Below are positions 44,590-53,010 of a DNA stretch of 64,000 nt, piece after piece. The notes beneath the pieces are model-generated. The model ran no database searches and was not told the origin of the DNA. It was given only the letters and a program-made list of their open reading frames with translations. The stretch's first letter is position 1; each line of letters starts with the position of its first letter. The stretch spans positions 310,001 through 374,000 of the forward strand of contig NZ_JAUYVM010000003.1 in the NCBI RefSeq assembly GCF_030689305.1. Reading direction: 5' to 3'. The translations under genes and the position numbers were made by a program. This stretch comes from Vibrio penaeicida (GTDB lineage: Bacteria; Pseudomonadota; Gammaproteobacteria; Enterobacterales; Vibrionaceae).

Positions 44590-44673
44590 ATGGACGGACT
44601 AAGTCCTGCATTTCAGTGGATTGCCAGCGTAACTTTTGGCTTTATGTTTATTACTATCATAGTTTTTGCTTAG
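44590..44673 (+). CDS. 27-residue single-helix membrane peptide (candidate)
   Basis: The frame encodes MDGLSPAFQWIASVTFGFMF followed by seven hydrophobic residues. Nearly the whole peptide is one membrane helix. A good ribosome site (AGGAG, eight bases before the ATG) and the location opposite a Crp/Fnr regulator with an FNR-type box support it being real. Small single-helix peptides of this kind often join respiratory oxidases or transporters, but I do not recognise it. Confidence 0.5.
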   Translation: MDGLSPAFQWIASVTFGFMFITIIVFA

Positions 44674-44716
44674 GATCTGTATACCTCAAGCATAATTAGT
44701 GTCGAGATCTGTGATG

Positions 44717-44764
44717 AGAGGCTTAAGCGCATATCAGTTTATATCAATATCAGTTTAAGCCTCT
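44717..44764. other. Hairpin downstream of the small peptide gene
   Basis: AGAGGCTTAA and its exact complement TTAAGCCTCT flank 28 bases that contain a direct repeat of ATATCAGTTT. There is no T run, so a terminator role is uncertain. Confidence 0.45.
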
Positions 44765-44855
44765 GTATGTAATTAAAGTGCCATCTAACTCCGTTATTCC
44801 GAAAGTATACTTCCCCTAAGATTCTGCTTATACAGCTCTAAAAAGTGGGGGAGTA

Positions 44856-45785
44856 TCACCCGTCGTAAAGTTCGGTCTCTGGGTAAAAAGCTTGCCATGC
44901 AAACCAAAACACCATCACCGATGGGATAAGTTCGCCATTTTCGTCTTTCACCTGCGGGTGTCTCGCTTCTTTTTGGTAACTCACCGTAAGCTTTTTAGAG
45001 CCAATCGTATCTTTAAAATTTGGGTTTCCTTCCAGCTTTGATATCGGGTATGCCTTGGCTTTTCCATCGACAATGACACCTACTACCCAGTCTTTCTGAG
45101 GTAACTCATTCCTATTTTCTGGTACTGGAAACATCGGCGCGTCCGACGCAAAATATCGCGCATATGCCTGACCAAAATAGTCTCGTTTGTATCCCGTATC
45201 CAAAGATAGTACTTCGCCATTTGGGTTGGCTGCTTGCCATGCGTTCCACGTCATGTGTTTTGAAGGCATCCAAGTTAAGCGTTTTCCTGTCTCTAAACCA
45301 CTGACGGAAGTGAGACCGAGTTGCGTCCATAATGATTCAGTTTCTCGGTCGTACATGAGGACGTCACTTCGATAGAGTAATCCAGACACACCAAACGTTT
45401 TAGCCTTACCATCTACTCGTGCATCGAACACCATGCCAGTTCCACAAAGTGGGCAGTAAGTGACGGTAAATGGTGTGTTCTTGATGCGATCGTTGACGAT
45501 CTCGTGCCAAATCAAAATACGTGTTGGGTATGCTCTTGCCACGCCGTTTACTTCCACACCAATGACAATGTCATCTTTTTGTAAATAGTCGACTTTGCTC
45601 GCAGGGATGAATTTTGGCTGATCGATTGACGGTATTCCATCCCGTGGCGGTCCCCCGTGGAGAATCTCATTAGAATCAATAGTTGCTCCGGATAACTCAA
45701 AGCCATTCAATGAAAGGGGATATGCTTGAAAACTTAACAATAACAAGCATGTATATAACAATCCATTACGTCTAAAAAGCCTCAT
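44856..45785 (-). CDS. DUF3179 domain-containing exported protein
   Basis: A 309-residue protein with a signal peptide ending near FQAYPLSLNG. The DUF3179 domain shows ILHGGPPRDGIPSID, ARAYPTRILIWHEIVND and the Cys pair in VTYCPLCGTGMVFDAR. The function of DUF3179 is not known, and the paired Cys and buried polar residues suggest a redox or metal site. It is divergent from the metallophore operon, with the Zur-like site between them. Confidence 0.85.
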   Translation of the reverse strand: MRLFRRNGLLYTCLLLLSFQAYPLSLNGFELSGATIDSNEILHGGPPRDGIPSIDQPKFIPASKVDYLQKDDIVIGVEVNGVARAYPTRILIWHEIVNDRIKNTPFTVTYCPLCGTGMVFDARVDGKAKTFGVSGLLYRSDVLMYDRETESLWTQLGLTSVSGLETGKRLTWMPSKHMTWNAWQAANPNGEVLSLDTGYKRDYFGQAYARYFASDAPMFPVPENRNELPQKDWVVGVIVDGKAKAYPISKLEGNPNFKDTIGSKKLTVSYQKEARHPQVKDENGELIPSVMVFWFAWQAFYPETELYDG

Positions 45786-45899
45786 AACCGTATCCTTTAC
45801 GCTATTTCATCAAACTAGATAGACCGTACAAGTGACGGTGAAATTTCGTGTTTTTTCCTATTGATAATTACTCTCAATTCGATTACTTTGCCCGCCATT

Positions 45900-45922
45900 G
45901 TGATGTTATAAAGTTACAGTTT
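45900..45922. promoter_or_regulatory. Zur-box-like palindrome upstream of the metallophore operon
   Basis: GTGATGTTATAAAGTTACAGTTT matches 16 of 23 positions of the gammaproteobacterial Zur consensus built on ATGTTATAATATAACAT. It overlaps a possible -10 (TTATAA) with TTACTT 17 bases before it, about 70 bases upstream of the first gene. A weaker Fur-like stretch (TTGATAATTACTCTCAATTC) lies at 45861-45880. Zinc control is favoured but not proven. Confidence 0.5.
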
Positions 45923-45992
45923 AATCAGTAGAAGCTAATTAAAAAAGCTGAATCGGTAAAAAATTAATCAAAAAACGCTTTGGAGAATAATA

Positions 45993-47102
45993 ATGAAAGG
46001 ACGTTTGTTAAAGGCTATAGGTGTATTGTCGGTTGCGATTAGCAGCATGAGCAGTGCGGTTGCAGATATTCACTTTAAAGATGTGATTGGCCGTGATGTT
46101 CACCTTGAAAAACCAGCCGAAAGTATATTCCTCGGTTTTTATTTTGAAGACTACTTGGCTATTGCGGGACCAGATGCTTACAAAAAAGTATCCATTTTCC
46201 CTCGCCACTCTTGGAAAGACTATCGTTTATCTCAGTGGGAAACGTACAGCAAAATCATCCCAGAGATCGAAACCATTACAGATTCAGGATCCATTTATAC
46301 GGGAACCTTTGATTTTGAAAAATTGCTAGCGACTAAGCCGGATGTTGCTCTAGTGGCTGCGTGGCAGTATAAATCGCTTGGTGACAAAGTTGAGATTCTG
46401 GAAAAAAGCGGCATCAAAGTTGTGGTCGTTGATTTCAACGCTCAGACGCTTGAAAAGCACGTAACCAGTGCGCGAGTTATTGGCAAAGTAATGGGTACAG
46501 AAGACCGCGCCGAAGCCATCGCTACTGAGTATGAAAATACCGTTAAAGATGTACAAAACCGCGTTGCAAAGTATCTGAAAAATAACGAGCCACGTCGTGT
46601 TTACGTCGAAATTGGCACAGGCGGTCCGAATGAATACGGCAAATCATACTCGAACGCGATGTGGGGGAATATCCTGAACATGGCGGGAGCTGATAACATC
46701 GCTAACGGTAAATTCAAAGGCTCTGCCCACCTTACGCCAGAATATGTCTTAAGCAAAAACCCAGAAGTTATCTTTGTTTCAGGCGCGCACTGGGCGAAAT
46801 ACAGCGACAGCGCATTACTAGGCTTTGGTACTACGGCGCAAGAGGCCCAATCACGTTACAGCCCATATCTAGAAAGAGCAGGATGGAAGCAATTAACGGC
46901 AGTGAAAAATGGTGATGTTTACGGCATGTACCATTCCGGAACACGTACGATTTACGATCATGTTTTCTTGCAGTATTTGGCGAAGTCTATTTACCCAGAA
47001 GCGTTTAAAGACATTGATCCAATTAAGTCTCACCAATCTTTCTTCGACAATTACATGCCCCAGAAACTGGACGGTACTTTCATGATCAAAGTAGAAGGCT
47101 AA
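45993..47102 (+). CDS. ABC transporter periplasmic binding protein (siderophore/cobalamin class)
   Basis: A 369-residue exported protein with a signal peptide ending near SSAVADIHF. It is the class III (BtuF/FhuD/FepB-like) two-lobe type joined by a long helix. The family pattern is ATKPDVALVAAWQYKSLGDKVEILEKSGIKVV and later YVLSKNPEVIFVSGAHW. It is the first gene of a six-gene run with permease, ATPase and metallophore synthesis genes. The ligand is therefore predicted to be the metal-loaded opine metallophore rather than a catecholate or hydroxamate. Confidence 0.9.
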   Translation: MKGRLLKAIGVLSVAISSMSSAVADIHFKDVIGRDVHLEKPAESIFLGFYFEDYLAIAGPDAYKKVSIFPRHSWKDYRLSQWETYSKIIPEIETITDSGSIYTGTFDFEKLLATKPDVALVAAWQYKSLGDKVEILEKSGIKVVVVDFNAQTLEKHVTSARVIGKVMGTEDRAEAIATEYENTVKDVQNRVAKYLKNNEPRRVYVEIGTGGPNEYGKSYSNAMWGNILNMAGADNIANGKFKGSAHLTPEYVLSKNPEVIFVSGAHWAKYSDSALLGFGTTAQEAQSRYSPYLERAGWKQLTAVKNGDVYGMYHSGTRTIYDHVFLQYLAKSIYPEAFKDIDPIKSHQSFFDNYMPQKLDGTFMIKVEG

Positions 47103-47106
47103 TGTC

Positions 47107-48177
47107 ATGAGCGAAGCAGTCAAATCGCCATTGTCTTCAAACGTTTCTGATAAACGTTCGGGTATTTACCATCAGTTGCAAAAGCGTCGTTTGAAAGTGC
47201 TGCTTGCAACGGTGGTGGCGATGAGTATTTCTGTTCTATTTGATATTGGTACAGGCTCTTCTTGGCTGGGTGTTGATCAGGTGATCGAAGCGCTTGTTGG
47301 TGGACCGTCGGGAGACAGTCTATCAACAACTATTGTGTGGCAGCTGCGGCTGCCCGTTACGCTGACGTGTATCGTTGTTGGTGCCTCCCTCGGCTTGGCT
47401 GGGGGGCTTATGCAAACGTTGCTCGCCAATCCACTGGCGAGCCCATATACACTAGGCATTTCGGCGGCAGCAGGATTTGGTGCTGCATTGGCACTGCTTA
47501 CGGGCTTTTCTGTTTTTGGATTGCATTGGCTCGGTGTGCCATTTGCGGCATTTGTGTCATCAGGCCTAGCCAGTATGGCTATTTATACGATAGGTCGTAG
47601 CCGCAACATGGATGCCAAAGTACTGATTCTTGCTGGTATTGTGGTGCTGTTTTTCTTCCAAGCATTGCAATCACTGGTTCAGTATTTAGCCTCACCTGAA
47701 GTGTTACAGCAAATCGTGTTCTGGTTGTTTGGCAGCTTACTTAAAGCGAGCTGGCTGTCATTCTTTGTGTCGGGCGCAATATTGTTGGCAGGTTTGGCGA
47801 TTGCTTTACCAAAAGTGTGGGCGTTAACGGCTCTGTCTTCAGGGGAAGAGCGCGCCCAAGCGTTAGGCATTAATACCCGTCGATTGCGCCTACAAATGTT
47901 CTTGCTTTGTTCGCTGCTGACTGCGGGTGCGGTTTCGTTTGTAGGCACCATTGGGTTCATAGGATTGGTTGCGCCGCACCTTGCTCGAATGTTGGTAGGG
48001 GAAGATCAGCGCTTCTATTTGCCTTTAGCAACCTGTATGGGGGCGTTATTACTTTGCGCTTCGTCTTTGGTCGCGAAACTCATTGTACCGGGCACGATTA
48101 TTCCAATTGGCATTGTTACGTCGCTGGTGGGCGTTCCTTTTCTATTATATTTGCTGGTCAGCAAGAGGTTTAGTTAA
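47107..48177 (+). CDS. FecCD-type ABC permease
   Basis: A 356-residue inner-membrane permease with about ten helices of the FecCD/BtuC family. Landmarks are QLRLPVTLTCIVVGASLGLAG, ANPLASPYTLGISAAAGFG and FVGTIGFIGLVAPHLARMLVG. It begins five bases after the binding-protein stop and overlaps the ATPase gene by one base. It forms the channel of the importer, with a homodimer expected because only one permease gene is present. Confidence 0.94.
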   Translation: MSEAVKSPLSSNVSDKRSGIYHQLQKRRLKVLLATVVAMSISVLFDIGTGSSWLGVDQVIEALVGGPSGDSLSTTIVWQLRLPVTLTCIVVGASLGLAGGLMQTLLANPLASPYTLGISAAAGFGAALALLTGFSVFGLHWLGVPFAAFVSSGLASMAIYTIGRSRNMDAKVLILAGIVVLFFFQALQSLVQYLASPEVLQQIVFWLFGSLLKASWLSFFVSGAILLAGLAIALPKVWALTALSSGEERAQALGINTRRLRLQMFLLCSLLTAGAVSFVGTIGFIGLVAPHLARMLVGEDQRFYLPLATCMGALLLCASSLVAKLIVPGTIIPIGIVTSLVGVPFLLYLLVSKRFS

Positions 48178-48935
48178 TGAAACAGTTATTGATTCAGGAT
48201 CTCGCGCTCAAGGTTGGTCGTAAGCAGGTACTTAAGCGAGTAGACGCCCAGTTTAAGGCTGGGGAATTTTCTGCGATTTTGGGGCCAAACGGCGCTGGAA
48301 AAACCACGTTACTCAAGGCGGTTATGGGGATATTGCCCTACAGCGGAAACATATCGGCAACGGACAAAAACGGTAACGCATTACCCCCAACGTCTTTTTC
48401 TTATCTTTGTCAGCTTAATAAATCACCGAGTCAATTGACCGTGATTGAAGTGGTATTACTTGGCTTGGTTCATCAGCTTAACTGGCGCATTTCAGAAGAG
48501 CAGGAGCAAAAAGCGGAAAATATGCTGCGAGACCTTGGTTTGATTGACATAGCCACGCGACCGTTTTCTCAGCTTAGTGGAGGTCAGCAGCAGTTAGTTT
48601 CACTGGCACAAGCGTTGGTTTCGCAACCTGATGTCCTTTTACTGGATGAGCCAACCAGTGCGTTGGATCTAAAACACCAAGTGCAAGTATTGGATCTTGC
48701 GCGTCAGTACACGCTGACAAACAACACAATTACCATAGCAGTGCTCCATGATTTATCTCTTGCTGCTCGTTACTGTGATCATTTGATATTGCTGAATGAC
48801 GGAGAAGTTCGGCACAGCGGTTCTCCAGACTGCGTTTTAGAACCCGAAAAGCTCAGCCAAATCTATCAAGTTCATGTAGATGTTGGTTGCTGCATTCATG
48901 GTCACACCCACGTTACTCCCGTCCGACCGCTATAA
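48177..48935 (+). CDS. ABC transporter ATP-binding protein (FecE/BtuD-like)
   Basis: A 252-residue ATPase. Walker A is GPNGAGKTTLLK, the signature is LSGGQQQLVSLAQAL, Walker B is DVLLLDEPTSALD, and the H-loop is VLHDLSLAARYCDHL. It powers the FecCD-type permease. The C-terminal CCIHGHTHV segment is unusually Cys/His-rich for the family and could bind metal. That is an observation, not a known feature. Confidence 0.94.
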   Translation: MKQLLIQDLALKVGRKQVLKRVDAQFKAGEFSAILGPNGAGKTTLLKAVMGILPYSGNISATDKNGNALPPTSFSYLCQLNKSPSQLTVIEVVLLGLVHQLNWRISEEQEQKAENMLRDLGLIDIATRPFSQLSGGQQQLVSLAQALVSQPDVLLLDEPTSALDLKHQVQVLDLARQYTLTNNTITIAVLHDLSLAARYCDHLILLNDGEVRHSGSPDCVLEPEKLSQIYQVHVDVGCCIHGHTHVTPVRPL

Positions 48936-48966
48936 GCGGATTAGGACGTTTTCAAAGGATGTCATT

Positions 48967-49752
48967 ATGACGATGACTAACAGGCACTATCAACTTTTAG
49001 TGACCATCTCTACATTTGAATCCCAAATACATGCATTGACTCAATACAGCGCAGAAAGCTGCGATTGTTTTACATTACTTCAGGTAAAGCTGGATGAGCT
49101 TTGTGCGTGGATATTACAGGAAAAACAACAAGCCACCAGCGATGAATTGGGCTACAACCCAGAGCACGACAGGCAATTGAAAAAACTGCGTGAAACTGCA
49201 ATTAAAGCCTTGTGTATACTAGAAAAACACCAATCTCAGTGTGCTCAGAATCACAGCTTAAGTGTGAGCGATTATTTGTGTCAGTTGTCTGAAAATACCC
49301 AAATTGAGCTAAGAAATGCAGGAATTGATAACGACTCGAGAGTCCTTTTTGTTGGTTCGGGTTCTTACCCGCTTTCAGTTTTTACTATCTCTCAACTAAC
49401 AGGCGCAATCGTGCATGGCGTTGATATCGATGAGCAGGCAGTTGCCATGGCAAATCAGTTGAAAACGTCCAATTTAAGCACGACGTTTGGCTGCGAAGAT
49501 TTAGTCACAGAGTTTGAGAAATTTCGTCCAACGCACATTGTCGTGGCGTCACTGGTTGAACATAAATGGGAATTGTTAAGCCAATTAAAACCGTATTTAG
49601 ATAGTACGCATAAAGTGATGGTGCGATTTGGAAATGGATTGAAGTCCGCTTTCAATTATCCATTTAACCCAAATTTGATGGAAGGATGGCAAACCGAACT
49701 GATTCAAAATAAAGCGGCGGTTTACGATACCGTTTTAATGGGAAGGGAGTAA
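48967..49752 (+). CDS. cntL: Nicotianamine-synthase-like aminobutyrate transferase (CntL type)
   Basis: A 261-residue protein close in length to bacterial CntL. The SAM-binding core is VLFVGSGSYPLSVFTISQL, then GVDIDEQAVAMANQL. The C-terminal part has MVRFGNGLKSAFNYPF, like the family's VRxxxGL...Y segment. CntL moves an aminobutyrate unit from SAM onto histidine (D-His in staphylopine, L-His in pseudopaline). No histidine racemase gene (cntK) is adjacent, so L-His or another amine is expected. It lies 31 bases after the ATPase gene (AAAGGA ribosome site before the ATG), four bases before the opine dehydrogenase gene. Confidence 0.85.
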   Translation: MTMTNRHYQLLVTISTFESQIHALTQYSAESCDCFTLLQVKLDELCAWILQEKQQATSDELGYNPEHDRQLKKLRETAIKALCILEKHQSQCAQNHSLSVSDYLCQLSENTQIELRNAGIDNDSRVLFVGSGSYPLSVFTISQLTGAIVHGVDIDEQAVAMANQLKTSNLSTTFGCEDLVTEFEKFRPTHIVVASLVEHKWELLSQLKPYLDSTHKVMVRFGNGLKSAFNYPFNPNLMEGWQTELIQNKAAVYDTVLMGRE

Positions 49753-49755
49753 CTC

Positions 49756-51054
49756 ATGTCTTTTTCATTAGGACGAACGTTAATTATTGGAGCGGGTCCG
49801 GCAGCGTTTCAAACGGCTAATCTCATCGCCTCATATTGCGAAACGATTGCACTTGCCAGTCGACAGTCTGTTCGTTGGAATGAGCGCTACGCTCTGCTTG
49901 AACAAAGTCGTGTTGCCACGTGTGAAGCGGCAAAGCCTTCACTAGAACGTCTTTCAGGGCAAGTGACATTCGATCACGTGTTTCCAGATCTAACAGCAAT
50001 TACGGGAAGCTGGGATACGCTGATTTTAGCTACCCCTTCTCACGCTTATAAAGAAGCATTGCTCGCGCTGCCTGAGAACGCCCTTAACGATGTTAAGCAG
50101 GTAGTACTTATATCTTCAATGTTTGGTGGGCATCAGTTGGTGAATGGATTTTTCCACTCAAAAGACCTGTCACCAAACATCACTGTTTTTTCCAACTACT
50201 ATGCAGCGACGAAATTCTCTGTATGCGGTAATACGGATGACGTGCAAACAGCTGGTATAAAAGTCATCACTAAGGCTGCAAAAAAGCGAGTGTATGTCCA
50301 TGAAAAGCAAAAAGGTGGTGACGCCGCGTCAACCTTTGTGCATGTGCTTGGCAACGTCGGGATTGATGTTGTTGAAATGGATAATGCATTCAGTGTAGAA
50401 GGTCGAAACATCACTGCCTATGTTCATCCCGCTTTTTTCATCACGCCTTTTTCGCTGAATCATATTCTCAGTCAAAATGGCGACAAAAAGTTCATGTACA
50501 AGCTTTTCCCTGAAGGCCCAGTTACTCAATCTGCCATTAAAACGTTAGTTGATCTTTGGCGGGATATATCCACCTTGATATCGCATCACTCTGGTACACC
50601 CATTAATTTGCTCCAATTTCTTAATGACGACAATTACCCTGTTCATGAAGAGACTATCTCGCGAGAACAAATTAATGGATTCAGTAGTCTCTCGTCTATT
50701 GAGCAGGAATACCTGATATACATCCGCTATACAGCGATATTGATTGACCCATTTTCAACACCGGATCAACAAGGTCGATACTTTGATTTCTCTGCTGTGC
50801 CTTATGCAAAAGGTGAAGTGAAAGACGGAAAATTGATACTGCCTCGTGTACCGCTGGAAGACCTACAAACTCTGTACTGGATTCAAGCGTTAGCAACACA
50901 CTCTAAGCTGCGTTTACCTGCTGTAGAGCGAATCTTAGATATTTTCGAGTCGTGGCTACATGACAATAAACTGCCCACTGCAGTGGTTGAACAACTTCAA
51001 TCTCAAGCACAGGAAAACTTGTGTTGGGTTACTAAAGGAAATACATCATTATGA
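49756..51054 (+). CDS. cntM: Opine dehydrogenase of metallophore synthesis (CntM type)
   Basis: A 432-residue protein of the staphylopine/pseudopaline synthase family. The nucleotide-binding start is LIIGAGPAAFQTANLIAS, and the long family landmark RYTAILIDPFSTPDQQGRYF continues into DFSAVPY. LFPEGPVTQSAIKTLVDLWRD is also typical. It joins the CntL product to an alpha-keto acid by NADPH-dependent reductive amination. The segment NYYAATK has Ala151 where, by recall, S. aureus CntM (pyruvate) has Asp and P. aeruginosa CntM (alpha-ketoglutarate) has Ala. This suggests a pseudopaline-like product. It overlaps the exporter gene by four bases. Confidence 0.92.
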   Translation: MSFSLGRTLIIGAGPAAFQTANLIASYCETIALASRQSVRWNERYALLEQSRVATCEAAKPSLERLSGQVTFDHVFPDLTAITGSWDTLILATPSHAYKEALLALPENALNDVKQVVLISSMFGGHQLVNGFFHSKDLSPNITVFSNYYAATKFSVCGNTDDVQTAGIKVITKAAKKRVYVHEKQKGGDAASTFVHVLGNVGIDVVEMDNAFSVEGRNITAYVHPAFFITPFSLNHILSQNGDKKFMYKLFPEGPVTQSAIKTLVDLWRDISTLISHHSGTPINLLQFLNDDNYPVHEETISREQINGFSSLSSIEQEYLIYIRYTAILIDPFSTPDQQGRYFDFSAVPYAKGEVKDGKLILPRVPLEDLQTLYWIQALATHSKLRLPAVERILDIFESWLHDNKLPTAVVEQLQSQAQENLCWVTKGNTSL

Positions 51055-51923
51055 ACAAAGGTGTGGCTCTCGCCATATTTTCAGCGCTTATTTTCAGTGT
51101 TATGAATGCATTGATTAAAGCGGCAAGTTTAACCATTCCAAGTGCGGAAATAGTATTCTTTCGAAGTGCGATTGGTACTGTCTTGATCCTCGGATTAATG
51201 TGGCAGGCAAAAGTGCGGTTTTCCACAACGGGTGTCCCTTTACTGGTTTTAAGAGGGCTATTTGGAGCGGCTTACTTGTTGGCATTCGTGTATACCATTG
51301 CACATATTCCATTAGCGGACGCCGCTATTCTGGCGTACTTGTCTCCCTTCTTTGTGATTCTTTTATCAAGCGTTGTACTGGGTGAAAAGTTACCGAAAAA
51401 AGCCGCTATCTTGCTTCCTACGGTGTTGGTTGGTGTCGCGCTGGTTGTGAATCCATTTAATTTTGACTCTTTTAATGTGTATGCGCTTGCTGGTGTAGCC
51501 AGTGCCGTCTTTGCCGCGGGGGCATCGATTACCATTCGCCATCTGAGTAAAAAGCATCACACCTACGAAATCGTCTTCTATTTCCTTTTCACCGCCATGC
51601 TTGTTTCTGCTTATTTGATGAAAGATGAGTTTGTGATCCCTCAAGGAATTGCATGGGTGTATCTGGTTGCGATTGGTGTCGTTTCTCTTATTGGGCAAAT
51701 TTTCTTAACTAAGGCGTTCACTCACGAAAATGCCGCTGTCGTTGCAGTCACTCGATATATTGGGCTGGTGTTCAATGTGCTTTGGGGCGTTATTTTTTGG
51801 CAAGAAATTCCAGATTGGATGACGGCATTAGGAGGCGCAACCATAGTGATTGCGTGCATCGCGTTATCTTGGAAAGGTACACCTAAAAAGCCAACGATTG
51901 AACCTAAACCGCAGAATTCTTAG
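51051..51923 (+). CDS. cntI: EamA/DMT-family exporter (CntI-like)
   Basis: A 290-residue membrane protein with ten helices in two EamA repeats (ALIFSVMNALIKAASLTIPS, then VLGEKLPKKAAILLPTVLVGVALVV). It is translationally coupled (ATGA) to the opine dehydrogenase gene. In Pseudomonas aeruginosa the equivalent gene cntI exports pseudopaline from the cytoplasm, so the same role is likely here. Staphylococcus uses a different exporter type (CntE, MFS). Confidence 0.88.
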   Translation: MNKGVALAIFSALIFSVMNALIKAASLTIPSAEIVFFRSAIGTVLILGLMWQAKVRFSTTGVPLLVLRGLFGAAYLLAFVYTIAHIPLADAAILAYLSPFFVILLSSVVLGEKLPKKAAILLPTVLVGVALVVNPFNFDSFNVYALAGVASAVFAAGASITIRHLSKKHHTYEIVFYFLFTAMLVSAYLMKDEFVIPQGIAWVYLVAIGVVSLIGQIFLTKAFTHENAAVVAVTRYIGLVFNVLWGVIFWQEIPDWMTALGGATIVIACIALSWKGTPKKPTIEPKPQNS

Positions 51924-51989
51924 TGGGGTTCTGACTGTTAAACTATTTGAACATCGTATATCTTTGTTTTATAGGATTTCGAAACAGAG

Positions 51990-52406
51990 ATGGCAATGAA
52001 AATAGTTGAATTAGATTGGACGCAAACCATTCCTGTTAGGCATGAGGTGCTTTGGCCCGATATGCCTGAAGATTTTTGCCATGTGCCTGGTGATGAAGAT
52101 GCTAGGCACTATGGCGTTGAAGTGGACGGGAAGGTTGTCTGTGTGGCGTCGGTGTTTATTGATGTAGAAGCGAAATCAGCAAGGCTAAGAAAGTTCGCTA
52201 CCGTGCTTGAACATCGTCATCTTGGGTACGGTTCATCAGTGGTGGAGCATATTCTCAAGCAGCTCCCCAAAATGGGTATCGAGTATTTTTGGTGCGATGC
52301 CCGAGAGTCTGCGATGGACTTCTACCACAAATTCGATATGAATGCGGAAGGCGATGCGTTTTACAAATCAGGGGTGGAGTATTACAAAATGGGGCGACAT
52401 TTATGA
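51990..52406 (+). CDS. GNAT N-acetyltransferase (ElaA-like)
   Basis: A 138-residue acetyltransferase. It begins with PVRHEVLWPDMPEDFCHVPGD, typical of a group often annotated as GNAT, with an acetyl-CoA loop in LEHRHLGYGSSVVEHIL. An alternative ATG lies six bases downstream. It overlaps the deaminase gene by four bases (ATGA), so the two are coupled. Substrate unknown. Confidence 0.85.
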   Translation: MAMKIVELDWTQTIPVRHEVLWPDMPEDFCHVPGDEDARHYGVEVDGKVVCVASVFIDVEAKSARLRKFATVLEHRHLGYGSSVVEHILKQLPKMGIEYFWCDARESAMDFYHKFDMNAEGDAFYKSGVEYYKMGRHL

Positions 52407-52843
52407 CCGACAATTCATTGCACGAAAGCTACATGCGACAAGCGTTTGAGCTGTCAAAAAGTGCACTGCCCGGCTGTCGACCGAATCCACCTGTTGGTTG
52501 TGTGTTTGTAAAAGATGGTGAGGTTGTAAGCTCCGGTTTTTCTCAACCTCCGGGCAACCATCATGCAGAAGCGGGCGCAATCGCCGCTTATACGGGGAGC
52601 TATGATGGGTTAGTTGCGTATGTGACGTTAGAACCCTGTTCATTCCAAGGAAGAACGCCTTCTTGTGCTAAAGCATTAGTGAGGGTTCGACCAGAAAAAG
52701 TGTATGTCGCGATTCTTGATCCAGATACTCGTAACAGTGGCGCAGGAATAAAAATTCTTGAGGATGCGGGTATTGATGTTGAGGTTGGGTTACTTGGGGA
52801 AGAAGTGGCTTCCTTTCTGAATCCCTATCTAATTAGAAATTAA
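52403..52843 (+). CDS. RibD-like cytidine/deoxycytidylate deaminase-fold protein
   Basis: A 146-residue zinc deaminase. It resembles the N-terminal deaminase half of RibD: PGCRPNPPVGCVFVKDGEVV, the HAEAGAI motif (zinc His and catalytic Glu), and LEPCSFQGRTPSCAKAL with the two zinc Cys. The C-terminal reductase half of RibD is absent, so it is a stand-alone deaminase whose substrate may be a pyrimidine or pterin. I use the ATG at 52403. The frame extends upstream within the GNAT gene, but that part is out-of-frame gene sequence. A strong terminator follows. Confidence 0.85.
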   Translation: MTDNSLHESYMRQAFELSKSALPGCRPNPPVGCVFVKDGEVVSSGFSQPPGNHHAEAGAIAAYTGSYDGLVAYVTLEPCSFQGRTPSCAKALVRVRPEKVYVAILDPDTRNSGAGIKILEDAGIDVEVGLLGEEVASFLNPYLIRN

Positions 52844-52860
52844 CGGATATTTTTCATTTG

Positions 52861-52889
52861 AGCCCGCAGCGAAATCTGCGGGCTTTTTT
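52861..52889 (+). terminator. Intrinsic terminator after the deaminase gene
   Basis: The perfect stem AGCCCGCAG-CGAAAT-CTGCGGGCT is followed by TTTTTG, 18 bases after the stop codon. Confidence 0.92.
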
Positions 52890-53010
52890 GTGCTTTACGT
52901 ATGCTGTTTTCATTGTGATTTGTATACAGCGCATTTTTTATATACATAGGTTTACATAATATATGATTCGCATATACTTCATATATTATTCGTATTCAAA
53001 GAGTATATTT

